From positions 142,700,040-142,764,039 of the forward strand of contig CM038214.1 in assembly GCA_021442155.1 (NCBI GenBank): DNA of 64,000 nucleotides, given 5' to 3'. The notes beneath the pieces are model-generated. The model was given only the letters and a program-made list of their open reading frames with translations. It made no database searches and had not been told where the DNA came from. This document shows positions 11,245 to 23,765 of this stretch, one piece after another; within the stretch, counting starts at the first letter, position 1; the number at the start of each line of letters is the position of its first letter. Made by a program: the position numbers and the translations under genes. The DNA is from Cymbidium sinense (Eukaryota > Streptophyta > Magnoliopsida > Asparagales > Orchidaceae).

Positions 11245-14200
11245 CTTATAATTTAGGGTTAGTTTAAGGTTTAGGGCTAGTTTAGATTTTAGGGTTTGGG
11301 GTTTAGGGTTAGTTTAGGGTTAGTTTAGGGTTTAAGGTTTAAGGTTTAGGGTTTAGGGTTTAGGGTTTGGGGTTTAGGCTTTAGGGTTGTAGGTTTTAGG
11401 ATTTAGGATTTAGGGTTTAAGGTTTAGGATTTAGGCTTTTAAGGTTGAGCATTATTTTATTTTTTAATTCTTTTTTAAATTAAGTAAACTGGTAGGTTTA
11501 GGTTTATTTAGTTTTTATAGTTTATTTTTCATTTATTTTGAGTTTACTTTATTTTTTATTTTTATTAGTTTTAATTTTATTTTTATTTAGTTTATTTTAT
11601 TTATTTTAGGTTAATTTATTTTAATTTAGGTTTTAATTTTAGTTTATTTTTTAGGTTTAAGTTATTTTTTTATTGTTAGGTTGAGGTTTAGGTTTAGTTT
11701 ATTTTATGTTTATTATATTTTTATTTAGGTTTAGTTTTAATTTTATTTATGTTTTCTATTTTTTAATTTAATTTAGGTATTACTTTATTTTATTTAAATT
11801 TAGTTTTTATTTTATTTTATTTTATTTATTATGTTTAGGTTTAGGTTTCGGTTTAGGTTTTAGTTTAGGTTTTTATTTTATTTTACTTTATTTATTATAG
11901 GTTTTTTTATTTATTTAATTTTTAGGTTTTTTTTAATTATGTTTAGATGTTTAGTTTTTTAGGGTTTATGGTTTAGGGTTTAGTGTTTGGGGTTTAGGGT
12001 TTAGAGTTTAGGGTTGAGGGTTTAGTGCTTAGAGTGTAGGTTTTAGGGTTTAGGGTTTCGAGTTCTATGTTTTAGTGTTAAGGTTTAGGACTTAGGGTTT
12101 AGGGTTATAGGGTTTAGGGTTTAGGGTGTAGGTTTTAGGGTTTAGGGTTTAGGGTTTTAGGGTTTAGGGTTGAGGGTTTTGGGTTGTAGGTTTAGGGTTT
12201 ATGATTTATCTATTTATTTTTATTTTTTATTTTTTTTATTTTTTAAATTAAGTAAACTAGTAGGTTTAGGCTTATTTAGTTTTTTTATTTATTTTAGTTT
12301 TTTTTATTTTTTATTCTTATTTAGGTTTATTTTTATTTTTATTTAGTTTAGTTTATTTATTTTAGGTTTATTTTTTTAGTTTATTTTTTAGGTTTTAAGT
12401 TTAGGTTTAGGTTTATTTATTTCAATTAGTTTTATTTTTATTTGTTTATGTGTAGATTTTATTTTTATTTTTAGGTTTAAGTTTAGTTTTTTATTTTATT
12501 TTTTTATTTTTAGGTTTTAGGTTTTTATTGTAGGTATATTTTTTGGTATTATTTTTCAGTTTAGTTTTAGGTCCAATTTTTTTAATTTAATTTTATTTAG
12601 TTTTGGTTTAGATTTAGTTTAAGGTTTAGGTTTATTTTATCTTTATTTTAGGTTTCATTTTTAGATTAGAGTTTAGGTTTTTCTTTATTTTAGTTAGTTT
12701 TATTTATTTAATTTTAGTTTCTTTTAGGTTTAGGTTTAGGTTCAGGTTTTAGTTTTGATTTTTATTCTATTTTATTTTATTATTTTATTTTGGTTTATGT
12801 TTTTTATTTATTTTATTTTTATGTTTCATTTAGTTTAGATTTAGGTTTTTAGCTTTTTAGGGTTTAGGGTTTAGGATTTAGGTTTTAGGTTTATTTTTAG
12901 GTTTTATTTTTTAGTTTAGTTTTAGGTTTTTTTATTTTTTATTTGATTTTATTTAGTTCATGGTTTAGGTTTAGTTTACTTTAGGTTTAGGTTTAGGTTT
13001 TATTTATTTTAGTTTAGTTTACTTTAGTTTAGGTTTAGGTTTATTTTATTTTGTTTAATTTATTTTTCTTTTAGGTTAAGTTTTTATTTTTAGTATAGAG
13101 TTTGGGTTTTATTTATTTATTTTTTAGGTTTATTTTTATTTTCATTTTAGGTTTAGGTTTTTTATTTAGTTTTTATTTTAATTTATTTTATTTTATGTTT
13201 AGTTTTATTTTTTGTTTAGGTTTTATTCTTAGCTTGATTTTATTTTGTAGTTTAGATTAGGTTTTTATTTATTTTATTTTAGTTTATTTTTCTTTTTTAT
13301 TTTGAATTATTTTTAGGTTTAGGTTTTTGTTTAGGTTTATTATATTTTTTATTTTATTTATGCTTAGGTTTGTTTATTTAATTTAGTTTTTAGGATTTAT
13401 TTACTTTTGGTTTAGGTTTTAGGTTTTTACAGTTTAGGGTTTGGGGTTTTAGGGTTTAGGGTTGTAGGATTAAAGTTGTAGGTTTAAGGTTTAGGGTTTA
13501 GGATTTGATTTAGGCTTTATTATTTTAGGGTTTATTTAGGGTTTAGGGTATAGGGTTTAGGTTTTTTTTAAAAACATTAAGTAAACTGGTAGGTTTTAGT
13601 TTTATTTAGTTTATTTAGTTTTTTATTTTTATTTATGTTTATTTGTCATTTTTATTTAGCTTAGTTTATTTATTTTAGGTTTATTTATTTTAGTTTAGGT
13701 TTTCTATTTTATTTTATTTTTTACATTTAGGTTTAGGTTTATGGTTAATTTTAGTTTAGTTTTATTTTTATTTTATTTTTTTGGTTTGGGTTTTATTTTT
13801 TATTTTTAGGTTTAGCTTTAGGTTTTGATTTTATTTTTTTAAGTTTAGATTTTACATTTTTATTTTAGGTTTTTTTAGGTTTATTTTTTAATTTAGGTTT
13901 AGGTTTATATTTAGTTTATTTTATTTTATTTAGTTTAGGGTTTAGGTTTAGGTTTAAGTTTTATTTATTTTAGTTTAACTTATTTTATTTTAGGTTTAGG
14001 TTTATTTTATTTTTATTTTAGGTTAAGTATTTTTAGTTTAGGGTTTGGGTATTATTTTCTATTTACTTGGGTTTTATTTTTAGGTTCAGTTTTTAAGTTT
14101 AGTTTTTATTTTATTTTATTTTAGGTTTATTTTATTTTTATTTTACGTTTAGTTCTTATTTTATTTATGTATTTTATTCTTAAATTTATTTTATTTTTTT

Positions 14201-15190
14201 AGTTTAGTTTAGGTTTTTATTTATTTTGATTTAGTTCACTTTTATTATTTTATTTTATTTTAGGTTTAGGTTTAGGTTTAGTTTAGGTTTTTATTTTATT
14301 TTATTATTTTTTTATTTTAGTTTAGGTTTTTTGTTAATTTTATTTTTAGGTTTTATTTACTTTTGGTTTAGGTTTTTGGGTTTTTAGGGTTTAGCATTCT
14401 AGGTTTAGGGTTTTAGGGTTGTAGGTTTAGAGTTTAGAGTTAGTTTTAGGGTTTAGGGTTTAGGATTTTAGGTTTACGATTTAGGGTTTAGGTTTTTTTT
14501 TTAAATTAAGTAAACCATGAGGTTTATGTTTATTTAGTTTACTTTTTAAGTTTATTTTTAAGTTTATGTTTTCATTTAGTTTTTATTATATTTTATGTAT
14601 AGTTTTTATTATATTTAGGTTTATTGTTTTTAGGATTTTTTATTTTTTAGTTTTATTTTGTTATTTATATATTTAGTTTAGTTTTTTTATTTCATTTTAA
14701 TTTATTTTTAGGTTTAGGTTTAGGTTTAGGTTTAGGGTTAAGTTTATGTTTAGGTTTTAGTTTAGGTTTTTATTTTAGTTTATATTTTATTTAGGTTTAT
14801 GTTTTCTTATTTAATTTATTTTAGATTTTATTTAGTTTAGGTTTACTTTTAAGTTTTAGGGTTTAGGGTTTACTATTTAAGGTTTGGGGTTTAGGTTTTA
14901 GGGTTTAGGGTTTAGGGTTAAGGGTTTAGGATTGTAGGTTTTAGAGTTTAGGGTTTATGGTTTTAAGGTTTAGGGTTTAGTGCTTAGGGTTGTAAGTTTA
15001 GGGTTTAGGGTTTAGGGTTTAGGGTTCAGGGTTAGGTTTTTTATTTTTTATTTTTATTTTTTTGTTTTTTTAAATTAAGTAAACTGGTAGGTTTAGGTTT
15101 ATTTAGTTTATTTTTTAGTTATTTAACTTTATTTTATTTTTTATTTTTATTTAGGTTTATTTTTATTTTTATTTAGTTTAGTTTATTTAT

Positions 15191-15900
15191 GGATTGTAAT
15201 TTTAGTTGTAGAAGTTATAGAGATAGTGTTATGACATTAGGTGAACAAGTCATTAGAAAGAGTTAGCTGATTTAGATATTTAGGCTCTATTGTTCAATGT
15301 GATGGTGAAATAGATGGAGTTGCTATTAGTAGAATTCAAGTTGGATGGTTGAAGTGGAGGAATGCATCTAGCTTGTAGTGTGATAGAAAAGTACCAGTTA
15401 AACCTCAAGAAAATTTTTATAAGATGGTGGTAAGACCTGTAATGATTTATGGTGTAGAATGTTGGCCAATAAAAGAGAAGCATGAGACTAATTTAAGAGT
15501 TGCAGAGATGAGGATGCTCAAGTGGATTAGTGGCTGTACTCTTAGAGATAAAATGTGAAATGTGTATGTTCGAGAAAAAGTTGGAGTAGCTTTAGTGGCC
15601 GATAAAATTAGAGATAGTCACCTTAGATTGTTTGGCCACCTAAAGCGTCACCCATCAAATGACCCGGTTAGAAGAGTATATGCATTAGAGTTGCCTTATG
15701 TTAAGAAAGGTAGAGGTAAACCAAAAAGACATGGTTAAGATGTATAAAGATGACCTTAGTATACATGAATTATGGAAATCGACACATAAAGACACAATGG
15801 AGATAAATGATTCATGTAACCATAGTGGGATAATGGCTTATTGTAGTTGTTATTGTTGTTGTTGTTGTTGTTGTTATTATTGTTGTTTATTTTGTTTATT
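15191..15900 (+). mobile_element. 5'-truncated RTE-type LINE, copy A (end of RT protein and GTT tail)
   Basis: The + strand encodes the C-terminal region of a non-LTR reverse transcriptase of the RTE type common in plants: FRYLGSIVQ-like wording near 15,270-15,300, then SRIQVGWLKWRNAS (about 15,328-15,370), YGVECW (about 15,448-15,465), RVAEMRMLKW (15,498-15,527) and HLRLFGHLKRHPS (about 15,620-15,658). It ends in a (GTT)n microsatellite at about 15,846-15,895, the usual 3' terminus. Stops and frameshifts are present. There is no endonuclease or RT core, as expected of a 5'-truncated insertion. It sits inside the TTTAGGG array, joined at TTTATTTAT|GGATTG. Confidence 0.85.
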
Positions 15901-16720
15901 TTAGGTTTATTTATTTTAGTTTAGGTTATTTATTTTTTGTTTATTTTTTAAGGTTTAGGTTTAAGTTTAGTTTAGGTTTTTTTTTTTATTTTTTTTTTTT
16001 TAGGTGTAGGTTTAGGTTTTCATTTTAGGTTTACTTTTAGGTTTTATTTTTAAGTTTAGGTATATGTTTATAATTATTTTATTTTATTTTATTTAGGGTT
16101 TAGGTTTAGTATATTTTAGGTTTAGGTTTAAGTTTTATTTATTTTGGTTTAGGTTAGGTTTATTTTATTTTTATTTTAGGTTTAGGATTTTTTTTATTAG
16201 GGTTTAGGTTTTATTGTTTAATAATTTTAGGTTTTATTTTTAGGTTTATTCTTTAGGCTTAAGTTTTTATTTAGTTTCTATTTTCTTCTTAAATTTAGGT
16301 TTATTTTATTTTTATTTTATTTTTAGTTTTTATTTTATTTTGGTTTTCTATTTTTTAGTTTAGTTTTGGAATTTACTAGTTTAGTTTTTATTTCTTAGTT
16401 TATTTTCTTTTTAGTTTTTTAGTTTAGGTTTAAGTTTAGGTTTTGGGAGGTTTAGTATGAATTTTATTTTATTTTATTTTAGTTTTAGGCTTTTTTATTT
16501 ATTTTATTTCTAAGTTTTAGTTAGTTTAGGTTTAGGTTTAGCATTTTAAGGTTTAGCGTTTGGGGTTTAGGATTTATGGTTTAGGGTTTAGGTTTTATGT
16601 TTAAGGGTTTAGGGATTAGGGTTTATTATTTAGGGTTTAGTGTTTAGGGTTGAGGGTTTAGGTTTCAGGTATAGGGTTCAAATTTTAGTTTATTATTTAG
16701 GGTTTTTGGTTTTTTTTAAA

Positions 16721-17150
16721 AGAGAACAAATTCATATTCAACATTTATTCTTTTTGATTTCATGAACCAACTAACACACCAAGTTTTCTAATACACAAGC
16801 CATGGCATTGATAAAAATGAGCACACATGGAGCAAATCAAAAACCACAGATAACTATAACCATCTCTACTATAAAGACAGTTCCATAAGCAGCAAATTAG
16901 ATCAGTCATTTTTATGTTTCTCTAGTTCCCAACAGAACCACTCTGGCCTCTCAAGTAAGTGGATCCACCATCATATCCCTGATCTCTCCCTTCACCACCA
17001 CCATGTAACTCCTTTCACCTCCCACTTCTCCACCACCACCTCCATATCCGGCACCTAGATCCCCACCACCCTTTGTGGCCTCCACCTTCACCTCCATCAG
17101 ATTTAGGCACGGTTGATTGTGATGTTCCTACTACCAAGGTTCTTCCCATT
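16721..17150 (-). pseudogene. GR-RBP last-exon cassette, copy 3 (broken)
   Basis: It has the same boundaries as the other copies. The 5' edge is AATGGGAAGAACCTTG next to CTTAGGGTTTAG on the + strand, and the 3'UTR ends at AGAGAACAAATTC. The minus strand shows NITIN-like, glycine-rich and GGYDGGSTYL-like words. The terminal Trp codon of NWRN has become a TAG (about 16,923-16,925) and the normal stop is lost. It lies in the first unit of the 5.1-kb duplication. Copy 4 is its duplicate. Confidence 0.8.
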
Positions 17151-20100
17151 CTTAGGGTTTAGATATAGGTTTAGGGTTATTAGAATTTAGGTTTCAATTT
17201 ATTTTTTAATTTATTTAGTTACTTTAGGTTTATGTTTAAGGTTTGAAGTTTAGGGTTTAGGGTTTACATTTAGGGTTTAAGGTTTAGGGTTTAGGGTGTA
17301 GGGTTTAGGTTTAGTTTAGGTTTATGGTTTAGAGGGTTTAGGGAGTGGTTTAGGGTTTAGGGTTTAGTGTTTGGGGTTTAGGGTTTAAGGTTGTAGGTTT
17401 AGGATTTAGGATTTATGTTTTCGGGTTTAGGGTCTTAGGTTTTATGCTTTTAGGGTTTAGGGTTAGGATTTAGATTTTCGGTTTAGGGTTTAAGGTCAAG
17501 GGTTTAGGGTTTTTTATGATTTAGCATTTAGGGTTTAGGGTTTTTTTAAAAATTACGTAAACCAGTAGATTTAGGTTTATTTAGTTTATTTTTTATTTAT
17601 TTTAGTTTATTTTATTATATTTTTATTTAGGTTTATTTTTTTTTTTTTATTTAGTTTAGTTTATTTATTTTAGGTTTATTTATTTAAGTTTATGTTTTTT
17701 ATTTTATTTTATTTTTTTAGGTTTAGGTTTAGGTTAATATTTATTTTTTTGGTTTAGTTTTATTTTATATTTTTTTTTTTTTACGTGTAGGTTTTATTTT
17801 TTATTTTTAGGTTTAGGTTTAGGTTTTTATTTTATATTTATAGGTTTAGGTTTTAGGTTTTTATTTTAGGATTATTTTTATGTTTTATTTTTCAATTTAG
17901 GTTTATGTTTATTTTTAGTTTAGTTTATTTTAGTTTAGGATTATTTTTAGGTTTCATTTAGTTTAGATTTAGGTTTTTAGCATTTTAGGGTTTAGGGTTT
18001 AGGATTTAGGTTTTAGGTTTATTTTTAGGTTTTATTTTTTTGTTTAGGTTTAGGTTTTTTTATTTTTTATTTGATTTTATTTAGTTCATGGTTTAGGTTA
18101 AGTTTACTTTAGGTTTAGGTTTAGGTTTTATTTATTTTAGTTTAGTTTAGTTTAGTTTAGGTTTAGGTTTATTTTATTTAGTTTAATTCATTTTTTCTTT
18201 TTAGTTTTTTTTTTTTTTTTAGAGTTTGGGTTTTATTTATTTATTTTTTAGGTCTTATTTTTTATTTTCATTTTGTAGGTTAAATTTTTATTTAGTTTTT
18301 ATTTTATTTTATTTTTATTTTATGTTGAGTTTTTATTTTGTTTATGTTTTTTATTCTTAGCTTGATTTTATTTGTAGTTTAGATTAGGTTTTTATTTATT
18401 TTATTTTAGTTTATTTTTCTTTTTTATTTTGAATTATTTTTAGGTTTAGGTTTTAGTTTAGGTTTTTATTTTAATATATTTGTTATTTTATTTATGCTTA
18501 GGTTTGTTTATGTACTTTAGTTTTTAGGGTTTATTTACTTTTGGTTTAGGTTTTAGGTTTTTACGGTTTAGGGTTTGGGGTTTTAGGGTTTAGGGTTGTA
18601 GGATTAAAGTTGTAGGTTTAAGGTTTAGGGTTTAGGATTTGTTTTTTAGAGGGTCAATTTTAGGGTTTATGGTTTAAAATTTAGGATTTAGGGTTTAGGG
18701 TTTAGGTTTTTTTAAAAACATTAAGTAAAAGTAGGTTTAGTTTATTTAGTTAATTTATTTTTTATTTTTTTTTGGTTTATTTTCATTTTATTTAGCTTAG
18801 TTTATTTATTTTAGGTTTATTTATTTTAGTTTAGGTTTTCTATTTTAGTTTATTTTTTTTTCGTTTAGGTTTAGGTTTATGCTTATTTTAGTTTAGTTTA
18901 GTTTTATTTTATTTTTTAGATTTGGGTTTTTTTTTATTTTTTTAGGTTTAGTAGGTTTTATTTAATTTTTTTAAGTTTAGATTTTACATTTTATTTTAGG
19001 TTTTAGGTTTATTTTTTAGTTTAGGTTTAGGTTTATAATTAGTTTATTTTATTTTATTTAGTTTAAGGTTTAGGTTTAGGTTTAGGTTTTATTTTTAGTT
19101 TAACTTATTTTAATTTAGGTTTATTTTATTTTTTTTAGGTTAAGTATTTTTAGTTTAGGGTTTGGGTATTATTTTCTATTTACTTAGGTTTTATTTTAGG
19201 TTCATTTTTAAGTTTAGTTTTATTTTATTTTATTTTTATGTTTATTTTATTTTTATTTTACTTTAGTTTTTATTTTATTTATGTATTTTATTCTTAACTT
19301 TATTTTATTTTTTTAGTTTAGTTTAGGTTTTTATTTATTTTGTTTTAGTTTACTTTTATTATTTTATTTTATTTTAGGTTTAGATTTAGGTTTTATTTTA
19401 GGTTTTTATTTTATTTTATTATTTTTTATTTTAGTTTAGGTTTTTTGTTAATTTTATTTCTAGGTTTTATTTACTTTTGGTTTAGGTTTTTGGGTTTTTA
19501 AGATTTAGCGTTCAGGGTTTATTATTTTAGGGTTGTAGGTTTAGGGTTTAGAGTTAGTTTTAGGGTTTAGGGTTTAGGGTTTAGGATTTTATTTAGGGTT
19601 TAGGTTTTTTTTTTAAATTAAGTAAACCATTAGGTTTATATTTAGTTTACTTTTAAGTTTATTTTATGTTTATGTTTTCATTTAGTTTTTATTTTATTTT
19701 ATGTATAGTTTTTATTATATTTAGGTTTATTATTTTTAGGATTTTTTTATTTTTTAGTTTTATTTTGGTATTTATATTTTTAGTTTAGTTTTTATATTTC
19801 ATTTTAATTTATTTTTAGGTTTAGGTTTAGGTTTAAGTTTATGTTTAGGTTTTAGTTTAGGTTTTTATTTTAGTTTATATTTTATTTAGGTTTATGTTTT
19901 CTTATTTAATTTATTTTTAGATTTTATTTAGTTTAGGTTTAAACTTTTTTAAGTTTTTTGTTTAGGGTTTACTATTTAAGGTTTGGGGTTTAGGTTAGGT
20001 TTGGTTTAGGGTTAAGGGTTTAGGATTGTAGGTTTTAGAGTTTAGGGTTTATGGTTTTAAGGTTTTAGGTTTAGTGCTTAGGGTTGTAAGTTTAGGGTTT

Positions 20101-20284
20101 AGGGTTTAGGGTTTAGGGTTCAGGGTTAGGGTTATTTATTTTATTTTTTTATTTTTTATTTTTTTAAATTAAGTAAACTAGTAGGTTTAAGTTTATTTAG
20201 TTTATTTTTTAGTAATTTTAGTTTTTTTATTTTTTTATTTTTAGTTAGGTTTATTTTTATTTTTATTTAGTTTAGTTTATTTAT

Positions 20285-20965
20285 GGATTGTAATTTTAGT
20301 TGTAGAAGTTATAAAGATAGTGTTATGACATTATGTGAACAAGTCATTAAAAAGAGTTAGTGATTTAGATATTTAGGCTCTATTGTTCAATGTGATGGTA
20401 AAATAGATGGGGATGTTATTAGTAGAATTCAAGTTGGATGGTTGAAGTGGTGGAATGCATCTAGCCTGTAGTGTGATAGAAAAGTACCAGTTAAACCTAA
20501 AGAAAAATTTTATAAGATGGTGGTAAAACTTGTAATGATTTATGGTGTAGAATGTTGGACAATAAAGAGAATGAGACGTTAAGTGTTGCGAGATGAGGAT
20601 AGTTGGATTAGTACTTTACTCTTAGAGATAAAATGTGAAATGTGTATGTTAGAAAAGTTGGAGTAGCTTTAGTGGCGATAAAATTAGAGAGTCACCTTAG
20701 ATGGTTTGGCCACTAAAGCGTCACCCATCATGAAAGTTAGAAGAGTATATGCATTAGAGTTGCCTTATGTTAAGAAAGGTAGAGGTAAACCAAAAAAGAC
20801 ATGGTTAAGATGTATAAAAGAAGACCCTAATGAATTGGAAATCTGACACATAATAAGACACAATGGAGATAAATGATTCATGTAGCCGACCCCACTTAGT
20901 GGGATAATGGCTTGTTGTAGTTCTTCTTCTTGTTGTTGTTGTTGTTATTATTATTGTTGTTTATT
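20285..20965 (+). mobile_element. 5'-truncated RTE-type LINE, copy B (duplicate of copy A)
   Basis: It has the same 5' junction (TTTATTTAT|GGATTG) and the same (GTT)n-type tail (about 20,915-20,960) as copy A, so it arose by duplication of the locus and not by a second insertion. It keeps the typical terminal phrase for CTGACCCCACTTAGTGGGATAATGG-like DNA (about 20,883-20,910), which is damaged in copy A. Elsewhere it has more small deletions, for example at 20,575-20,625. It is not translatable. Confidence 0.85.
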
Positions 20966-21751
20966 TTGGGTTTATTTATTTTAGTTTAGGTTTTTTATTT
21001 TAGTTTATTTTTAAGGTTTAGGTTTAAGTTTAGGTTTAGGTTTTCATTTTATTTTTTTTTAGGTTTAGGTTTTTCATTTTAGGTTTACTTTTAGGTTTTA
21101 TTTTTAGTTTAGGTTATATATATGTTTATATTTAGTTTATTTTATTTTATTTAGGGTTTAGGTTTAGTATATTTTAGGTTTAGGTTTAAGTTTTATTTAT
21201 TTTAGTTTAGGTTAGGTTTATTTTATTTTTATTTTAGGTTTAGGATTTTTTTTATTAGGGTTTAGGTTTTATTGTTATTAATTTTAGGCTTTATTTTTTT
21301 GGGTTTATTCTTTAGGCTTAAGTTTTTATTTAGTTTCTTTTTTCTTTTATTTTAAGTTTATTTTATTTTTATTTTGTTTTTAGTTTTTATTTTATTTTGG
21401 TTTTAATTTATTTTTTTCTAGTTTAGTTTTTATTTCTTAGTTTATTTTCTTTTAGGTTTAAGTTTAGGTTTAGGTTTTAGTATAGATTTTTATTTTATTT
21501 TATTTTAGTTTAGGCTTTTTATTTATTTTATTTTTAAGTTTTAGTTAGTTTAGGTTTAGGTTTAGCATTTTAAGGTTTAGGGTTTGGGGTTTAGGATATA
21601 TGGTTTAGGGTTTATGGTTTAGGTTTTATGTTTAAGGGTTTAGGGATTAGGGTTTAGGGTTTAGGGTTTAGTGTTTAGGGTTGAGGGTTTAGGTTTCAAG
21701 TATAGGGTTCAGGTTTTAGTTTATTATTTAGGGGTTTTGGTTTTTTTTAAA

Positions 21752-22161
21752 AGAGAACAAATTAATATTCAACATTTATTCTTTTCATGAACCAACTAAC
21801 ACAAGTTTTCTAAACCATGGCATTGATAAAAATGAGCACATGGAGCAAATCAAAACCATAGATAACTATAACCATCTCTATAAAACAGTTCCATAAGCAA
21901 ATTAGATGAGGTCATTTTTTCATTTCTCAGTTCCCAGCGAACCACTAGCCTCTCAAGTAGGATCCACCATCATATCCGATCTCTCCACCACCACATTTGT
22001 AACCTCCATCGCTCCTTTCCTCTCCTGCTTCTCCAACCACTCCATATCCCACCCACTAGATCCCCACCCTTTGTGATACAGCCTCCACCTTCACCTCCAT
22101 CACTAGATTTAGACTGAGCCTAGTTGATTGTGATGTTCCTACTATCAAGGTTCTTCCCATT
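21752..22161 (-). pseudogene. GR-RBP last-exon cassette, copy 4 (broken, many small deletions)
   Basis: This is the duplicate of copy 3, about 5.0 kb away. Beside copy 3 it lacks many short pieces, often one unit of a short direct repeat: AGCAGCAAATT becomes AGCAAATT, and GCACACATGG becomes GCACATGG. The frame is destroyed throughout. The 5' edge (ATTGGGAAGAACC-like) and the 3'UTR edge are kept. Confidence 0.8.
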
Positions 22162-23385
22162 CTTAGGGTTTAGATAAAGGTTTAGGGTTATTAGAATTTA
22201 GGTTTTCATTTTATTTTTTAATTTATTTAGTTACTTTAGGTTTATGTTTAGGGTTTGAGGTTTAGGGTTTAGGGTTTCTTAGGTTTAAGGTTTAGTTTTT
22301 TAGGTGTTTGGGTTTGAGTTTGGGTTTAGGTTTTATGGTTTAGGGTTTAGGAGTGGGTTTAGGTTTAGGGTTTAGTGTTTGGGGTTTAGGTTTAAGGTTG
22401 TTTAGGTTTAGGTTTATGTTTTGATTTAGGGTCTTAGGGTTTATGCTTTTAGGGTTTAGGGTTAGGGTTTAGATTTTGATTTAGGGTTTAAGGTCAAGGT
22501 TTAGGGTTTTATGATTTAGCATTTAGGGTTTTGATTTTTTTTAAAATTACATAATTAGATTTAGGTTTATTTAGTTTATTTTTTTATTATTTTAGTTTAT
22601 TTTATTATATTTTTTTAGGTTTATTTTTATTTTATTTAATTTAGTTTTATTTATTTTAGGTTTATTTATTTAAGTTTAGGTTTTTATTTTATTTTATTTT
22701 TAGGTTTAGGTTTAGGTTTAGGTTTATTTTTGGTTTAGTTTTATTTTATATTTTTTTTAGGTGTAGGTTTTATTTTTTTTTTTAGGTTTAGGTTTAGGTT
22801 TATTTTATTTTATATTTTAGGTTTTATTTTATGATTATTTTTAGGTTTTATTTTCAATTTAGGTTTATGTTTATTTTTAGTTTAGTTTATTTTATTTAGT
22901 TTAGGTTTAGGTTTAGTTCATTTTAAGTTTAGGCTTAGGTTTTATTTATTTAGGTATATTGGTTTATTTTATTTTTTTATTTTAGGTTTAGGTTTTTTTT
23001 ATTTTAGGGTTTAGGTTTTATTTTTTATTAATTTATAAGTTTATTTTTTATGTTTAGGTTTTATTTAGTTTTTTTTATTTTATTTTATATTTTATTTTAT
23101 TTTATTTTATTTTTATTTTATTTTTATGTTTATTTTATTTTTTTAGTTTAGTTTAGGTTTTATTTAATTTATTTTAGTTTTGTTTTATTTTTATTTTATT
23201 TTACTTTTGGGTTTAACTTAGGTTTAGGTTTAGGTTATTGTTTAGGTTTTATTTTATTTTACTTATTTTTTATTTTATTTAGGTTTATGTTTCTTTATTT
23301 ATTTTATTTTATTTAATTTATGTTTAGGAATTTAGGTTTTAGGTTTAGGGTTTAGGGTTTAGGGTTTAGGGTTTTGGTTTTTTCA

Positions 23386-23765
23386 TAGAGAACAAATTCA
23401 TTCAACATTTCTTCTTTTGATTTCATCAAGTAACACACTAAGTTTTCTAAGACACAAATACATAAAAAATGAGCATATAGAAAAATAATTAGAACCATGT
23501 CTATAAAGAAATAGTTCCATAAGTAGTAGATGGTCGGCCATTTTCAATTTCTCTTTCCCAAGAAAACCTCTCAGTAGCGGATCCATCATCATATCCGATC
23601 TCTCCTCCCCACCACCATGGCTATTACCTCAGTCACTCCTCCCTTCCACCTCATACCCACCTCCACAGATCCAGGCACCTCAAATCCCCCCCATATGCAA
23701 CCTCGCCTTTGCATTCTAGATTTAGTGAGCTGGTTGTGGTGTTTTCCATCAAGGTTCTTCCTATT
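23386..23765 (-). pseudogene. GR-RBP last-exon cassette, copy 5 (broken)
   Basis: The minus strand shows the 3'UTR words (TTGATGAAATCAAAAGAAGAAATG), a YDGG.. remnant near 23,590, and the Gly-rich coding part. The 5' edge AATAGGAAGAACCTTGATGG lies at 23,765. It is shortened by many small deletions. The array next to it (23,766-24,390) resembles the array next to copies 3 and 4, so it may be a third, older duplicate. Confidence 0.72.

Larger units (their letters stand above)
12820..22900. repeat. 5.1-kb tandem duplication (about 12,820-17,940 and 17,940-22,900)
   Basis: Matching landmarks follow in the same order in both units. The word TTATTTAGTTCATGGTTTAGGTT is at about 12,950 and 18,078. 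The RTE fragment starts at 15,191 and 20,285. The GR-RBP cassette edge is at 16,721 and 21,752. The word TTCAATTTAGGTTTATG is near 17,891 and 22,854. The offset falls from 5,128 to 5,094, 5,031 and 4,963, so the second unit is shorter through many small losses. The junction between units is near 17,940, where sequence matching the end of unit 1 passes into sequence matching its start. Confidence 0.85.

Noticed and set aside
15698..15904. Cysteine-rich + strand open frame
   Set aside because: The Cys/Tyr run is the translation of the (GTT)n tail of the RTE fragment in another frame. It is not a gene.
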